Positions 1 to 6,197 are shown, counted from the stretch's first letter. The stretch: DNA of 13,504 nucleotides from JAGLWP01 sp964406515 (GCA_964406515.1 CAYORV010000013.1:1-13504), one strand, 5' to 3'. Program-made: numbers and translations. Notes: generated from the letters alone by a model not told the origin.

Positions 1-706
1 TTAATTTTGTAGCCAAATAATCTCCATCCAAAAACTCATCCTTTGTGGGAATCGGCCCTCCAACTAAAATCCCCTTAAGTTTTGGCATCTCAAAAAATAT
101 TTTCTTCATTTCTTCTGCAATTCTTTTGTAAAAATCTTTTGTCAATCCTTCTGTAATTCTATGAAATCTCTGAGCACTCTGTCCTCCTGCTCGAACCTTA
201 CTCGGAACACCTGAAGTCATATTTTGTAAAATTTCTATTCTCTTCCCTTCCAATAATCCAATACTAGCTTCTTTCCTATCCATAACAAGTAATCCAAAAA
301 CCTCTTCAACTTCAAGCATTTCTCTTAAAGGCTCTAAAACGAATTCTTTATCACACCGATATAATCTTGATTTTAAAATTAATGAAGGTTCAACATCCCA
401 AAGTCGCAAATCTTGCTGTCCTTCAACTCGCGAAACATTCCCACAAAAAACAGCCAAACCATGCTCTGGAGTTTTCTTCAAACCTTTCAGATACCTCACA
501 ATTTTATCAAGAGCGTCTAAAACATTATTTCTTGTAGTAGTTGATTTAATATTTTTAGCAGTAGATTTCTCAGCTTCAAGTTGCCTCTGAACCGAATTCA
601 CATCATAACCCACCGGAATAAAAACAGTAATTAATTCTGTATGAGTACCCTTATAACTTCCTAATTCCTCAACAACTTCTTCAAGTTCTTCCTTAGTTAA
701 TGGCAT
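1..706 (-). CDS. prf1: Peptide chain release factor aRF1, N-terminal 235 residues (cut by window edge)
   Basis: This factor ends translation at all three stop codons by entering the ribosomal A site and triggering peptidyl-tRNA hydrolysis. Reading from the ATG at 706, I see NIKS at residues 52-55 (stop-codon recognition), YRCDKEF at 116-122 (the YxCxxxF motif) and AGGQ at 173-176 followed by SAQRF, the universal catalytic GGQ loop. These occur in the order expected for domains 1 and 2 of the eRF1/aRF1 family. The frame is still open at base 1. The family is about 410-430 residues long, so the end of domain 2 and domain 3 lie outside the window. The start was chosen because the protein begins at the family's N-terminus and a TATA box is centred about 26 nt upstream, as for a leaderless mRNA. 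The identification is very secure. Confidence 0.97.
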   Translation of the reverse strand, partial: MPLTKEELEEVVEELGSYKGTHTELITVFIPVGYDVNSVQRQLEAEKSTAKNIKSTTTRNNVLDALDKIVRYLKGLKKTPEHGLAVFCGNVSRVEGQQDLRLWDVEPSLILKSRLYRCDKEFVLEPLREMLEVEEVFGLLVMDRKEASIGLLEGKRIEILQNMTSGVPSKVRAGGQSAQRFHRITEGLTKDFYKRIAEEMKKIFFEMPKLKGILVGGPIPTKDEFLDGDYLATKL

Positions 707-727
707 ATCTAGAGAAATAGATGTTAA

Positions 728-735
728 TTTATAAA
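728..735 (-). promoter_or_regulatory. TATA box of prf1
   Basis: TTTATAAA is centred about 26 nt upstream of the prf1 ATG (706), the spacing expected when transcription starts at the start codon. It is the core of a perfect inverted repeat at 724-740 (7-nt arms TTAATTT/AAATTAA around ATA). The whole gap to the upstream gene is 44 nt. Confidence 0.7.
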
Positions 736-750
736 ATTAAGCATGGCTTA

Positions 751-1017
751 TTACTTTCTATAAATTCCTTGGAGGGCATGATAAGTCAAACAAGTATTAC
801 TACCAGTAAATTCATCTACAAAATTACAAGCAAAGTAATTTTCTGGAATCAACTCAAACCTTCCAACAGCATATCCTCCAACAGAAGGATGCTTAACAAT
901 TACAGGAGTTCCTCTAACTTTAGAAATTACGTCTCTTTTACCTTCACTTTGTTTAGGCAATAGTATAGCTTGCGCACCCCTAAAAAAATCTTCTATAATT
1001 CTTTCTTTATTTTCCAT
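751..1017 (-). CDS. Small hypothetical protein (88 aa)
   Basis: I do not recognise this protein. It is soluble, with no signal peptide or membrane segment. The N-terminus is charged and probably helical (ERIIEDFFRGAQ). The middle looks like beta strands (VRGTPVIVKHPSVGGYAVGRFELIPENYFACNF). The C-terminal half has two cysteines and a histidine that do not form a recognisable zinc motif. It lies in the same direction between valS and prf1, with gaps of 34 and 44 nt. A TATA-like TTTAAAAA at 1039-1046, about 26 nt upstream of the ATG, supports this start and its own leaderless transcript. Coding potential rests on the promoter, the tight packing and a protein-like composition. The longest overlapping frame on the other strand (721-963) gives a low-complexity product and was discounted. 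Confidence 0.75.
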   Translation of the reverse strand: MENKERIIEDFFRGAQAILLPKQSEGKRDVISKVRGTPVIVKHPSVGGYAVGRFELIPENYFACNFVDEFTGSNTCLTYHALQGIYRK

Positions 1018-1038
1018 CTTTCAAAAAGATGAAATTCA

Positions 1039-1046
1039 TTTAAAAA
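1039..1046 (-). promoter_or_regulatory. TATA box of the 88-aa hypothetical gene
   Basis: On the minus strand this reads as part of ATATTTTTAAATG. It is centred about 26 nt before the ATG at 1017 and lies in the 34-nt gap after the valS stop codon, so the small gene probably has its own transcript. Confidence 0.55.
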
Positions 1047-1051
1047 TATTA

Positions 1052-3397
1052 CTATGAATCAAACTCTACTTTAAACTTCCCTTCTTTAATCTCTTTAGCA
1101 TTCATAACTTCTTGCAAATCGCCCAAAACATCTTTCAACTTTGTCTTATCTTCTTTACTAAGAGTAATGACACATTCAGCATTCATCGCTTTTTTCGCCT
1201 TTGTTTTCTCAGTTCGAATTCTCGCAATCCTCTCAATCAAAATCCCAAAAGTCTTATCATATCTATCTGTCTCAGAATCTTTAAACTTCGGCCACTCTGA
1301 AATATGAATGCTCTTATCTTTCTCTCTCTTCTTAAAATATTCTTGATAAAGTTCTTCTGTAACAAAAGGCATAATCGGAGCAACAATTTTCAAAATCACC
1401 AACAAAGATTTATACAAAGTATATTGCGCAGATAATTTCTTATTTCCTTTTCCTTGGTAAACTCTCTTTTTAACAATCTCAAGATAATTATCACAAAAAT
1501 ATTTCCAGAAAAAATTGTCAATGTCTTGCTTTGCTTTTGAATACTCATAGTTCTCAAATCTATAAGTCGCACTCTTAATCAAAATGTCCAATCTCTCCAA
1601 AAACAATTCATCTAATTTTTCCAACTTCGCTGGCTTCTTGCCATTCCAATCTTTCAAATTCATAAAAACAAAATTCGTTGCATTCATTAATTTAGTCACA
1701 AATTTTTTTCCTGTAACAACATCTTTTTCCTGATAATCCAAATCCCCTCCTAGTTTACTTCCAGCAGCCCAAAATCTCAAAGCATCACTTCCAAATTTTT
1801 CCATGATTTCCTGAGGAGCAACTGTGTTTCCTTTAGTCTTTGACATTTTTTCTCCGCCAAGCGAAACATTTCCAGAAACAACAATATCTTTCCAAGGAAT
1901 TTTCTTTTCATGCAAGTAAGATTTTACAATTGTATAAAACGCCCAAGTCCTAATTATATCATGCCCTTGCGGACGCAAAGTAAAAGGTATATCAATTTCA
2001 GGTTTAACCAAACTCCCAGCAATTTGCGGAGTTAGAGAAGAAGTTGCCCAAGTATCTAAAACCATTTTTTCAGGCTCAGCATTTTTTTTACATTTAGGAC
2101 ATTTCTTATTTGTCTGTAAAGGATCAACAGGTAATTCTTTTTCTTCGGCAACAATAATTTCATTACAAGATTTACATTCCCAAACCGGAATCGGAACACC
2201 AAAATGTCTATTCCTTGAAATACTCCAATCCATATTCAAACCATTCACCCAATTATCATATCTTTTTTTCATAAATTTAGGATACCAATTAATTTTATTT
2301 CCTTGTTCAATAAATTTTTTCTTTTTATCTAAAATCTTAATAAACCATTGCTCTGTGGGAATAAATTCAATCTCAGTTCCACATTTATCATGAACATTAA
2401 CCGCATGAGAAATTTGCTTTTGCTCTTTAATCAAATTTCCTTTTTTCAAATCTTCTAGAATTTTTTTCCTTGCATCCTTTATCTTCAATCCTTTATATTT
2501 CCCTTGTTTAATTGTCCCATCTTTATCAAAAATAACTTTTGGTTCAAGTTTATGTCTATTAATTGCATCAACATCATACTTATCCCCATAAGAACAAATC
2601 ATCAAAACTCCTGTTCCCTTACCAATTTCAGCAGATTTATCAGCAAGTATAGGAACTTCAAAATTAAAAATAGGAACTTTTGCTTTTTTTCCAATTAAAG
2701 ATTTATATCTTTTATCGTCGGGGTGAACAAAAACACCCACACAAGCCCCAAGAAGCTCAGGTCTCGTAGTCGCAATTAACAAATCTTTCCCACCACATTT
2801 AAATTTAATCGTAGAAAATTCACTTGTAAATTCTTTATCTTCTAATTCTGCTTGAGCAATTGAAGTTTGACACTCTGGACACCAGATTGTTGGATAATTT
2901 TTCTTGTAAGCATCACCTTGTTTAAATAAATCAATAAAAGATTTTTGTGAAAGTTTTCTCGAATGATTATCAATTGTAGAATAATAAACATCATAATCAC
3001 AAGAAATACCCAAATCAACAAAATCCTGAATGTGTTCAGGAGTAACTTTTTTCAAAGTATCTAAAGACAATTTAATAAATTTCGAACGACCCATGTTTTT
3101 ACTTTTAACCTTATTTGTCTTTTCAATATACCTTTCTGTCGGCAAACCATTATCATCTGTCCCAAATGGATAAAACACTTTCATACCTTTCATCCTTTGA
3201 AATCTAATAATGAAATCCTGTTGACTATAAGAGAATGCGTGTCCGATATGCATCTTACCAGAGATATACGGCGGCGGAGTATCTATAGAATAAATCTGTT
3301 TCTTACTTTTTGGATTAAAAGTATAAATCTTCTCTTTTTCCCAAAATTTCTTCCATTTTTCTTCCATTCCTTTAAAATCAATATTATTCTTGGCCAT
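1052..3397 (-). CDS. valS: Valyl-tRNA synthetase
   Basis: This cytoplasmic class I aminoacyl-tRNA synthetase charges tRNA-Val. The ATP-binding HIGH motif is at residues 50-53, within the ValRS-typical context DTPPPYISGKMHIGH, and FGTDDNGLPTE follows near residue 80. The CP1 editing domain is present, with TTRPELLG starting at residue 210 and GKGTGVLM later. The second signature, KMSKT, is at 517-521 (GGEKMSKTKGN). Cysteine pairs CPEC, CKSC and CPKC are probable zinc knuckles. The segment VLDTWATSSLTP is of the archaeal ValRS kind. The protein has 781 aa, shorter than most ValRS, and the C-terminal coiled-coil arm looks reduced. It starts 51 nt from the divergent Sec61-beta gene, with a TATA box midway. 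IleRS and LeuRS were considered, but the HIGH-region and KMSKS-region contexts favour ValRS. Confidence 0.97.
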   Translation of the reverse strand: MAKNNIDFKGMEEKWKKFWEKEKIYTFNPKSKKQIYSIDTPPPYISGKMHIGHAFSYSQQDFIIRFQRMKGMKVFYPFGTDDNGLPTERYIEKTNKVKSKNMGRSKFIKLSLDTLKKVTPEHIQDFVDLGISCDYDVYYSTIDNHSRKLSQKSFIDLFKQGDAYKKNYPTIWCPECQTSIAQAELEDKEFTSEFSTIKFKCGGKDLLIATTRPELLGACVGVFVHPDDKRYKSLIGKKAKVPIFNFEVPILADKSAEIGKGTGVLMICSYGDKYDVDAINRHKLEPKVIFDKDGTIKQGKYKGLKIKDARKKILEDLKKGNLIKEQKQISHAVNVHDKCGTEIEFIPTEQWFIKILDKKKKFIEQGNKINWYPKFMKKRYDNWVNGLNMDWSISRNRHFGVPIPVWECKSCNEIIVAEEKELPVDPLQTNKKCPKCKKNAEPEKMVLDTWATSSLTPQIAGSLVKPEIDIPFTLRPQGHDIIRTWAFYTIVKSYLHEKKIPWKDIVVSGNVSLGGEKMSKTKGNTVAPQEIMEKFGSDALRFWAAGSKLGGDLDYQEKDVVTGKKFVTKLMNATNFVFMNLKDWNGKKPAKLEKLDELFLERLDILIKSATYRFENYEYSKAKQDIDNFFWKYFCDNYLEIVKKRVYQGKGNKKLSAQYTLYKSLLVILKIVAPIMPFVTEELYQEYFKKREKDKSIHISEWPKFKDSETDRYDKTFGILIERIARIRTEKTKAKKAMNAECVITLSKEDKTKLKDVLGDLQEVMNAKEIKEGKFKVEFDS

Positions 3398-3418
3398 ATT
3401 TTATTACACCAAGAAAAC

Positions 3419-3427
3419 TTTTAAAAA
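3419..3427. promoter_or_regulatory. Shared bidirectional TATA box between valS and Sec61-beta
   Basis: TTTTAAAAA is the only good TATA element in the 51-nt divergent gap. Its centre (3423) is 26 nt from the valS start (3397) and 26 nt from the Sec61-beta start (3449). The core is self-complementary, so TBP could bind in either direction. The purine-rich flank on the left (AAGAAAAC) resembles a TFB-recognition element for the rightward gene more than the flank serving valS (GATAGATAG) does. Confidence 0.65.
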
Positions 3428-3448
3428 CTATCTATCTTTCAACAAATC

Positions 3449-3607
3449 ATGGCAGATAATCAAGTTAACATGCCCTCTGGATTTGGAGGTCTAACAAGAT
3501 ACAAAGACGAATACAAAAGTGCATTCATGCTAAAACCAACTCATGTAATAGCATTCATCACATTAATAATATTATTTAGAATTCTTTTAGGAGTTTTTTT
3601 CAAATAA
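3449..3607 (+). CDS. Preprotein translocase subunit Sec61-beta (archaeal SecG position)
   Basis: This is the small tail-anchored subunit of the archaeal SecYE-beta translocation channel in the cytoplasmic membrane. The 52-residue product has the family layout: a polar N-terminus, the conserved PSGFGGLTRYKDEY segment at 9-22 (compare PxGxAGLxRYxDEE), then a single membrane helix at about 32-50 (HVIAFITLIILFRILLGVFF). The KLKP-like element appears as MLKP just before the membrane segment. The ATG was chosen because the family starts here and because the TATA box is centred 26 nt upstream. The stop codon (3605-3607) directly abuts the stop codon of the convergent 109-aa gene. Despite the short length, the identification is secure from the motif order. 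Confidence 0.93.
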   Translation: MADNQVNMPSGFGGLTRYKDEYKSAFMLKPTHVIAFITLIILFRILLGVFFK

Positions 3608-3616
3608 TTAAAAAAA
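3594..3616. terminator. Back-to-back oligo-T tracts at the convergent ends of Sec61-beta and the 109-aa gene
   Basis: A T7 run on the plus strand (3594-3600) lies in the last Sec61-beta codons. A T7 run on the minus strand (3616-3610) lies in the last codons of the opposing gene. Archaeal RNA polymerase terminates at oligo-T without needing a hairpin, so each tract could terminate its own transcript. Placing them inside the coding ends fits the zero-length gap between the genes. Confidence 0.45.
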
Positions 3617-3937
3617 TTTAGGAGTTAATTCTTTTTTATGTCTATCTGGTGTCTCAATAGCCTCTAGATAAAAACTCTCAGAAATTAAATAAGGGGTAAC
3701 TGCATAAGCTCTCACAACACACGGTTCCCTCATTATTGTATGCTGCTCTCCAATTTCATAAGCATTTCCCTTCTGAACATTTATTCTTATGGCTCCTCTT
3801 CGTTTCCCAACATCAGCAGAACCATCAATTATAACAATACATGGAGCAAAATTTTCCATTGGCATTACATCCTCATCATTAGCAACAACATAAAGTTGAT
3901 TATCCTCTCTTCTTGCCAACTGAACTAAATCTCTCAT
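3608..3937 (-). CDS. Hypothetical protein (109 aa)
   Basis: I do not recognise this protein. It looks like a small soluble, mostly beta-strand domain: NQLYVVAND, CIVIIDGSADVGKRRGAIRINV, HTIMREPCVVRAYAVTPYLIS and FYLEAIETP read as successive strands with a conserved-looking GSADVGKRRG turn. There is no membrane segment or signal peptide. The stop codon touches the Sec61-beta stop codon. The ATG is 50 nt from the NAC start on the other strand, with one TATA box exactly midway, which supports this start and a leaderless mRNA. Placement among essential targeting genes suggests a vertically inherited lineage gene, but no function can be assigned. Confidence 0.8.
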   Translation of the reverse strand: MRDLVQLARREDNQLYVVANDEDVMPMENFAPCIVIIDGSADVGKRRGAIRINVQKGNAYEIGEQHTIMREPCVVRAYAVTPYLISESFYLEAIETPDRHKKELTPKFF

Positions 3938-3958
3938 GTGTAACTAAAATAAAAAAGG

Positions 3959-3966
3959 TTTTTAAA
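3959..3966. promoter_or_regulatory. Shared bidirectional TATA box between the 109-aa gene and NAC
   Basis: TTTTTAAA is centred at 3962.5, which is 25.5 nt from both the minus-strand start (3937) and the NAC start (3988). It is the only strong TATA-like element in the 50-nt gap. The AAAAGG just to its left would serve as a TFB-recognition element for NAC. Confidence 0.65.
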
Positions 3967-3987
3967 CATTTATTCAATGCAATAGTT

Positions 3988-4311
3988 ATGTTCCCCAATT
4001 TAGATCCAAAAAAAATGCAGGCTGTTATGAAACAGATGGGCATGGCACAAGAAGAAATCGACGCTTCAAAAGTAATAATTGAAAAAACAGATGGAAATAA
4101 AACAATAATCAATAATCCTTCTGTAACAAAAATCAAAATGCAGGGCCAAGAAACATTCCAAATTGCAGGAGAAATTAGTGAAGAAGCAGGAAACTCAGAA
4201 CAAGATATTAAAACAATTGTAGAAAAAACAAGTTGTTCTGAAGAACAAGCAAAAGAAGCTCTTGAAAAAACAAGCGACCTTGCTGAAGCAATTCTTGAGT
4301 TAAGTGAATAA
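3988..4311 (+). CDS. nac: Nascent polypeptide-associated complex protein (archaeal NAC)
   Basis: Archaeal NAC forms homodimers that bind ribosomes near the exit tunnel and contact emerging chains. The 107-residue protein opens with MFPNLDPKKMQAVMKQMGM, the family's characteristic N-terminus. A NAC beta domain follows at about 28-68 (VIIEKTDGNKTIINNPSVTKIKMQGQETFQI), and a UBA domain closes it at about 70-107 (SEQDIKTIVEKTSCSEEQAKEALEKTSDLAEAILEL). The frame is open upstream to 3913, but the start at 3988 matches the family and has a TATA box 25.5 nt upstream. The Sec61-beta gene nearby is functionally related: one protein works at the ribosome exit and the other in the translocation channel. 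Confidence 0.95.
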   Translation: MFPNLDPKKMQAVMKQMGMAQEEIDASKVIIEKTDGNKTIINNPSVTKIKMQGQETFQIAGEISEEAGNSEQDIKTIVEKTSCSEEQAKEALEKTSDLAEAILELSE

Positions 4312-4324
4312 CCCAACACCAAAA

Positions 4325-4332
4325 TCTATATC
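4325..4332 (+). promoter_or_regulatory. Possible TATA box of the 157-aa gene
   Basis: TCTATATC is centred about 27 nt before the ATG at 4356, in the 44-nt gap after NAC. It matches the AT-rich consensus less well than the other boxes here. Co-transcription with NAC is also possible. Confidence 0.35.
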
Positions 4333-4355
4333 AATTTCAAGTACTTCCATATTAT

Positions 4356-4829
4356 ATGGAAAAATTCCTAGAAAATCTCCAAGAAGCTCAAAGGCTAATT
4401 CAAACTGTTGACCACATGGTTTATGTTACTTTTCCTTTGATTAAAGACAAAAAAATACTTGTAAAAATTCTTAAAGAAACTAAAAATGCAATTGCAGATT
4501 GCATAAATGCCATTCTTCAATATGAATACTTATACAAACGAATAGAACTCTATAAAAATGCAAAAACAAATTTCAGAACATTCATAAAAAAATGTTGCCC
4601 ATATTATAAAATAACTTCAGAAGAAACAGACTCAATCATAAAATTATTTGAACTCGCTGAAAAACATGAGCAAAGTACAATTGAATTTGTAAGAGAAGAA
4701 AAAGTAGTTATTCTTTCTGAAAATTTAAAAACAGAAACAATTACTTTAGAAAAAATAAAAGAATTTCTTAATTTAGCAAAAAATATCCTTAGAAAAACAT
4801 TAGAAACAATAAAAGTAGAACGCAGATAA
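4356..4829 (+). CDS. Hypothetical all-helical protein with DHxxYVT motif (157 aa), first of a related pair
   Basis: This is a cytoplasmic, nearly all-helical, lysine-rich protein with no membrane segment. Residues 19-25 read DHMVYVT, and a helix follows (KKILVKILKETKNAIADCINAILQYEYLYKRIELY). The C-terminal half, from IIKLFELAEKHEQS, runs through a charged stretch to a last helix (LEKIKEFLNLAKNILRKTL). The gene 48 nt downstream has the same plan: DHLLYVS, then NKILEH, then VIELYNMFRKVKELKTERIGEF, then LEKLKEYANMLERF. I infer that the two are divergent paralogues of one helical-bundle family, which I recall as an uncharacterised recurring DPANN family. A HEPN-like fold is imaginable, but no HEPN catalytic Rx4-6H motif is seen. 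A 13-nt perfect palindrome covers the start codon (4347-4359). Function unknown. Confidence 0.85.
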   Translation: MEKFLENLQEAQRLIQTVDHMVYVTFPLIKDKKILVKILKETKNAIADCINAILQYEYLYKRIELYKNAKTNFRTFIKKCCPYYKITSEETDSIIKLFELAEKHEQSTIEFVREEKVVILSENLKTETITLEKIKEFLNLAKNILRKTLETIKVERR

Positions 4830-4839
4830 ATATAAAAGG

Positions 4840-4847
4840 TATATAAT
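4840..4847 (+). promoter_or_regulatory. Possible TATA box of the 146-aa gene
   Basis: TATAAAAGG at 4831 and GTATATAA at 4840-4847 precede the ATG at 4877. The second is about 33 nt upstream, which would leave a leader of about 8 nt containing GAGGG (4868-4872), a partial Shine-Dalgarno sequence 4 nt before the ATG. Confidence 0.4.
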
Positions 4848-4876
4848 CTTAATAAAAAATACTTCTCGAGGGTTTT

Positions 4877-5317
4877 ATGGAGGAAATAATTCAAGAAAAA
4901 ATCAGTGCAGACCATCTTCTTTACGTAAGTCTAAAATACACAAAAACTTGCGATGTAATCGTGAATCTCCTTTTTAGATGGAAAAGAATGATAGAAACAG
5001 CCATAAATAAAATTCTAGAACATGCTAAAAAAAGAAAAAAAATTGCCTCTATTTCCACAAATCCTTTAGGTCAAATAGAACAAATTAAAAAACTCTTTAA
5101 AAAAGACAAAAATTTCTTGGAAGTAATTGAACTCTATAATATGTTCAGAAAAGTTAAGGAATTAAAAACAGAAAGAATAGGAGAATTCAGAAAGAATGTA
5201 AATCTCAGAGTATTCTATCAAGGTAAAGAAATAAACATAGATTTAGAAAAATTAAAAGAATATGCAAATATGTTAGAAAGATTTATAAGTTCAACAAAAC
5301 AGTTTCTTCTATTGTGA
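4877..5317 (+). CDS. Hypothetical all-helical protein with DHxxYVS motif (146 aa), second of the pair
   Basis: This appears to be a divergent paralogue of the preceding 157-aa protein. DHLLYVS is at residues 12-18, followed by a long helix (CDVIVNLLFRWKRMIETAINKILEHAKKRKK). A mid-protein helix is followed by the charged VIELYNMFRKVKELKTERIGEFRKNVNLRVF, and the final helix is LEKLKEYANMLERFISSTKQF. It is soluble, with many lysines. The segment LRVFYQGKEINIDLEKLKEY could form a short hairpin before the last helix; the paralogue has VVILSENLKTETITLEKIKEF at the same place. The stop codon lies 16 nt before the MinD-type ATPase gene, and that gap contains no well-placed promoter, so the two are probably co-transcribed. 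The family has no function I can name. A small partner or adaptor of the ATPase is one possibility, and only inference. Confidence 0.83.
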   Translation: MEEIIQEKISADHLLYVSLKYTKTCDVIVNLLFRWKRMIETAINKILEHAKKRKKIASISTNPLGQIEQIKKLFKKDKNFLEVIELYNMFRKVKELKTERIGEFRKNVNLRVFYQGKEINIDLEKLKEYANMLERFISSTKQFLLL

Positions 5318-5333
5318 AAATCAATTTTTAAAA

Positions 5334-6110
5334 ATGAAAAAAATGATTGTTATTACGTCTGGTAAAGGAGGTGTAGGAAAAACTACGACAGCCATAAACC
5401 TAGCCGCAGCAATGAATCACTTTGGTCAAGACATTCTTGTTATTGATGGGAATTTAACAACACCTAATATCGGACTTCATTTAAATTCCCCAGAAGTTCC
5501 AATAAATCTAAATCATGTATTAATGAACAAAGCAAGTCCTTTTGAAGCAGTATATGAACACGAATCAGGATTAAAGATTATGCCGTCATCATTATCAATA
5601 AAGGACTTAAAAAAGATAAAACCCGGAAGAATAAAGAATTTTAAAAATGATTTTAAAAAAATTTCTGATTATGTCATTGTTGATAGTGCCGCAGGTCTTG
5701 GAGAAGAAGCAATGTCTGTGATAGGTATAGCAGATGAATTAATCATTGTCACAAATCCGGAAATGCCAGCAATAACAGATGCTTTGAAAACAATAAAAAT
5801 GGCAGAACAGATGAAAAAATCAGTTCGAGGAGTTATTGTAACCCGAGTTAAAAAAAACAATATTGAAATGACTCCTGAAATTGTTAAAGGAATGTTAGAA
5901 GTTCCTATTCTTGGCATGGTACCAGAAGATTTTGATGTTCAACGAGCTTTAAGCGAAAAAGATGCTGTTGTTCATACATATCCAAAAAGTGACGCCGCAC
6001 GAGCTTACAAAGAAATCGCGGCAAAACTTCTCGACATAGAATATGATTCAGACAAAGACAAAGAAAAAATGTTCAAGAGACTTCTTCAAAAATTAGGTTT
6101 GAGTAGTTAA
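5334..6110 (+). CDS. MinD/ParA-family P-loop ATPase
   Basis: This is a deviant Walker A ATPase (SIMIBI class) of the MinD/ParA group, which position cargo or the division site by ATP-dependent dimerisation. The deviant P-loop KGGVGKTT is at residues 11-18, with signature lysine K11 and P-loop lysine K16. The switch I region is DGNLTTPNIGLHL from residue 38. The switch II/Walker B region is VIVDSAAGLG around 115-123, with DSAAG in place of the usual DxPAG. The C-terminal KMFKRLLQKLGLSS could form an amphipathic basic helix like the MinD membrane-targeting sequence. Length (258 aa) is normal. An alternative start is Met4 (5343). No well-spaced TATA box precedes it, so it is probably read with the upstream gene. 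Archaeal genomes carry several such ATPases and the cargo of this one is unknown. Confidence 0.9.
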   Translation: MKKMIVITSGKGGVGKTTTAINLAAAMNHFGQDILVIDGNLTTPNIGLHLNSPEVPINLNHVLMNKASPFEAVYEHESGLKIMPSSLSIKDLKKIKPGRIKNFKNDFKKISDYVIVDSAAGLGEEAMSVIGIADELIIVTNPEMPAITDALKTIKMAEQMKKSVRGVIVTRVKKNNIEMTPEIVKGMLEVPILGMVPEDFDVQRALSEKDAVVHTYPKSDAARAYKEIAAKLLDIEYDSDKDKEKMFKRLLQKLGLSS

Positions 6111-6139
6111 TTATCTAACCCGACTACCAACATCAATAT
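6111..6139 (-). pseudogene. Remnant copy of the 3' end of the MetRS tRNA-binding gene
   Basis: Read on the minus strand, this fragment encodes IDVGSRVR followed by TAA, the same last eight residues and stop position as the intact gene at 6533-6919. The only nucleotide differences over 29 nt are synonymous: GTT versus GTG for Val, and TAA versus TAG for the stop. No similarity extends further upstream, so only the last few codons remain. It lies directly after the MinD-type gene. Confidence 0.75.
6112..6139 (+). repeat. Direct repeat, left copy (28 bp)
   Basis: This matches 6534-6561 at 27 of 28 positions in the same orientation, with core ACCCGACTACCAACATCAAT. Copies start 422 nt apart and flank the 103-aa gene. 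The right copy is the coding 3' end of the MetRS tRNA-binding gene. Confidence 0.9.
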
Positions 6140-6189
6140 TATGAAATAACTTCTTTTAACAGAGAATTTTTGACAAAATGCAGTTAAAT

Positions 6190-6197
6190 TTATAAAA
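6190..6197 (+). promoter_or_regulatory. Palindromic TATA box of the 103-aa gene
   Basis: TTTATAAA(A) is centred about 24 nt before the ATG at 6217. It sits in a perfect 21-bp inverted repeat at 6183-6203 (arms GTTAAATTT and AAATTTAAC around ATA). This resembles the prf1 promoter palindrome. Confidence 0.65.

Noticed and set aside
3913..3987. 25-codon upstream extension of NAC
   Set aside because: The extension crosses the shared TATA box, and the family begins MFP at 3988.
3900..4322. 140-codon open frame on the minus strand opposite NAC
   Set aside because: It is a shadow of the NAC reading frame, with a Ser/Ile/Phe-rich composition and no promoter at its start; NAC is certain.
4356..5317. 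HEPN-type toxin/antitoxin interpretation of the helical protein pair
   Set aside because: The proteins are helical and in tandem, but no Rx4-6H catalytic motif or nucleotidyltransferase partner is visible.
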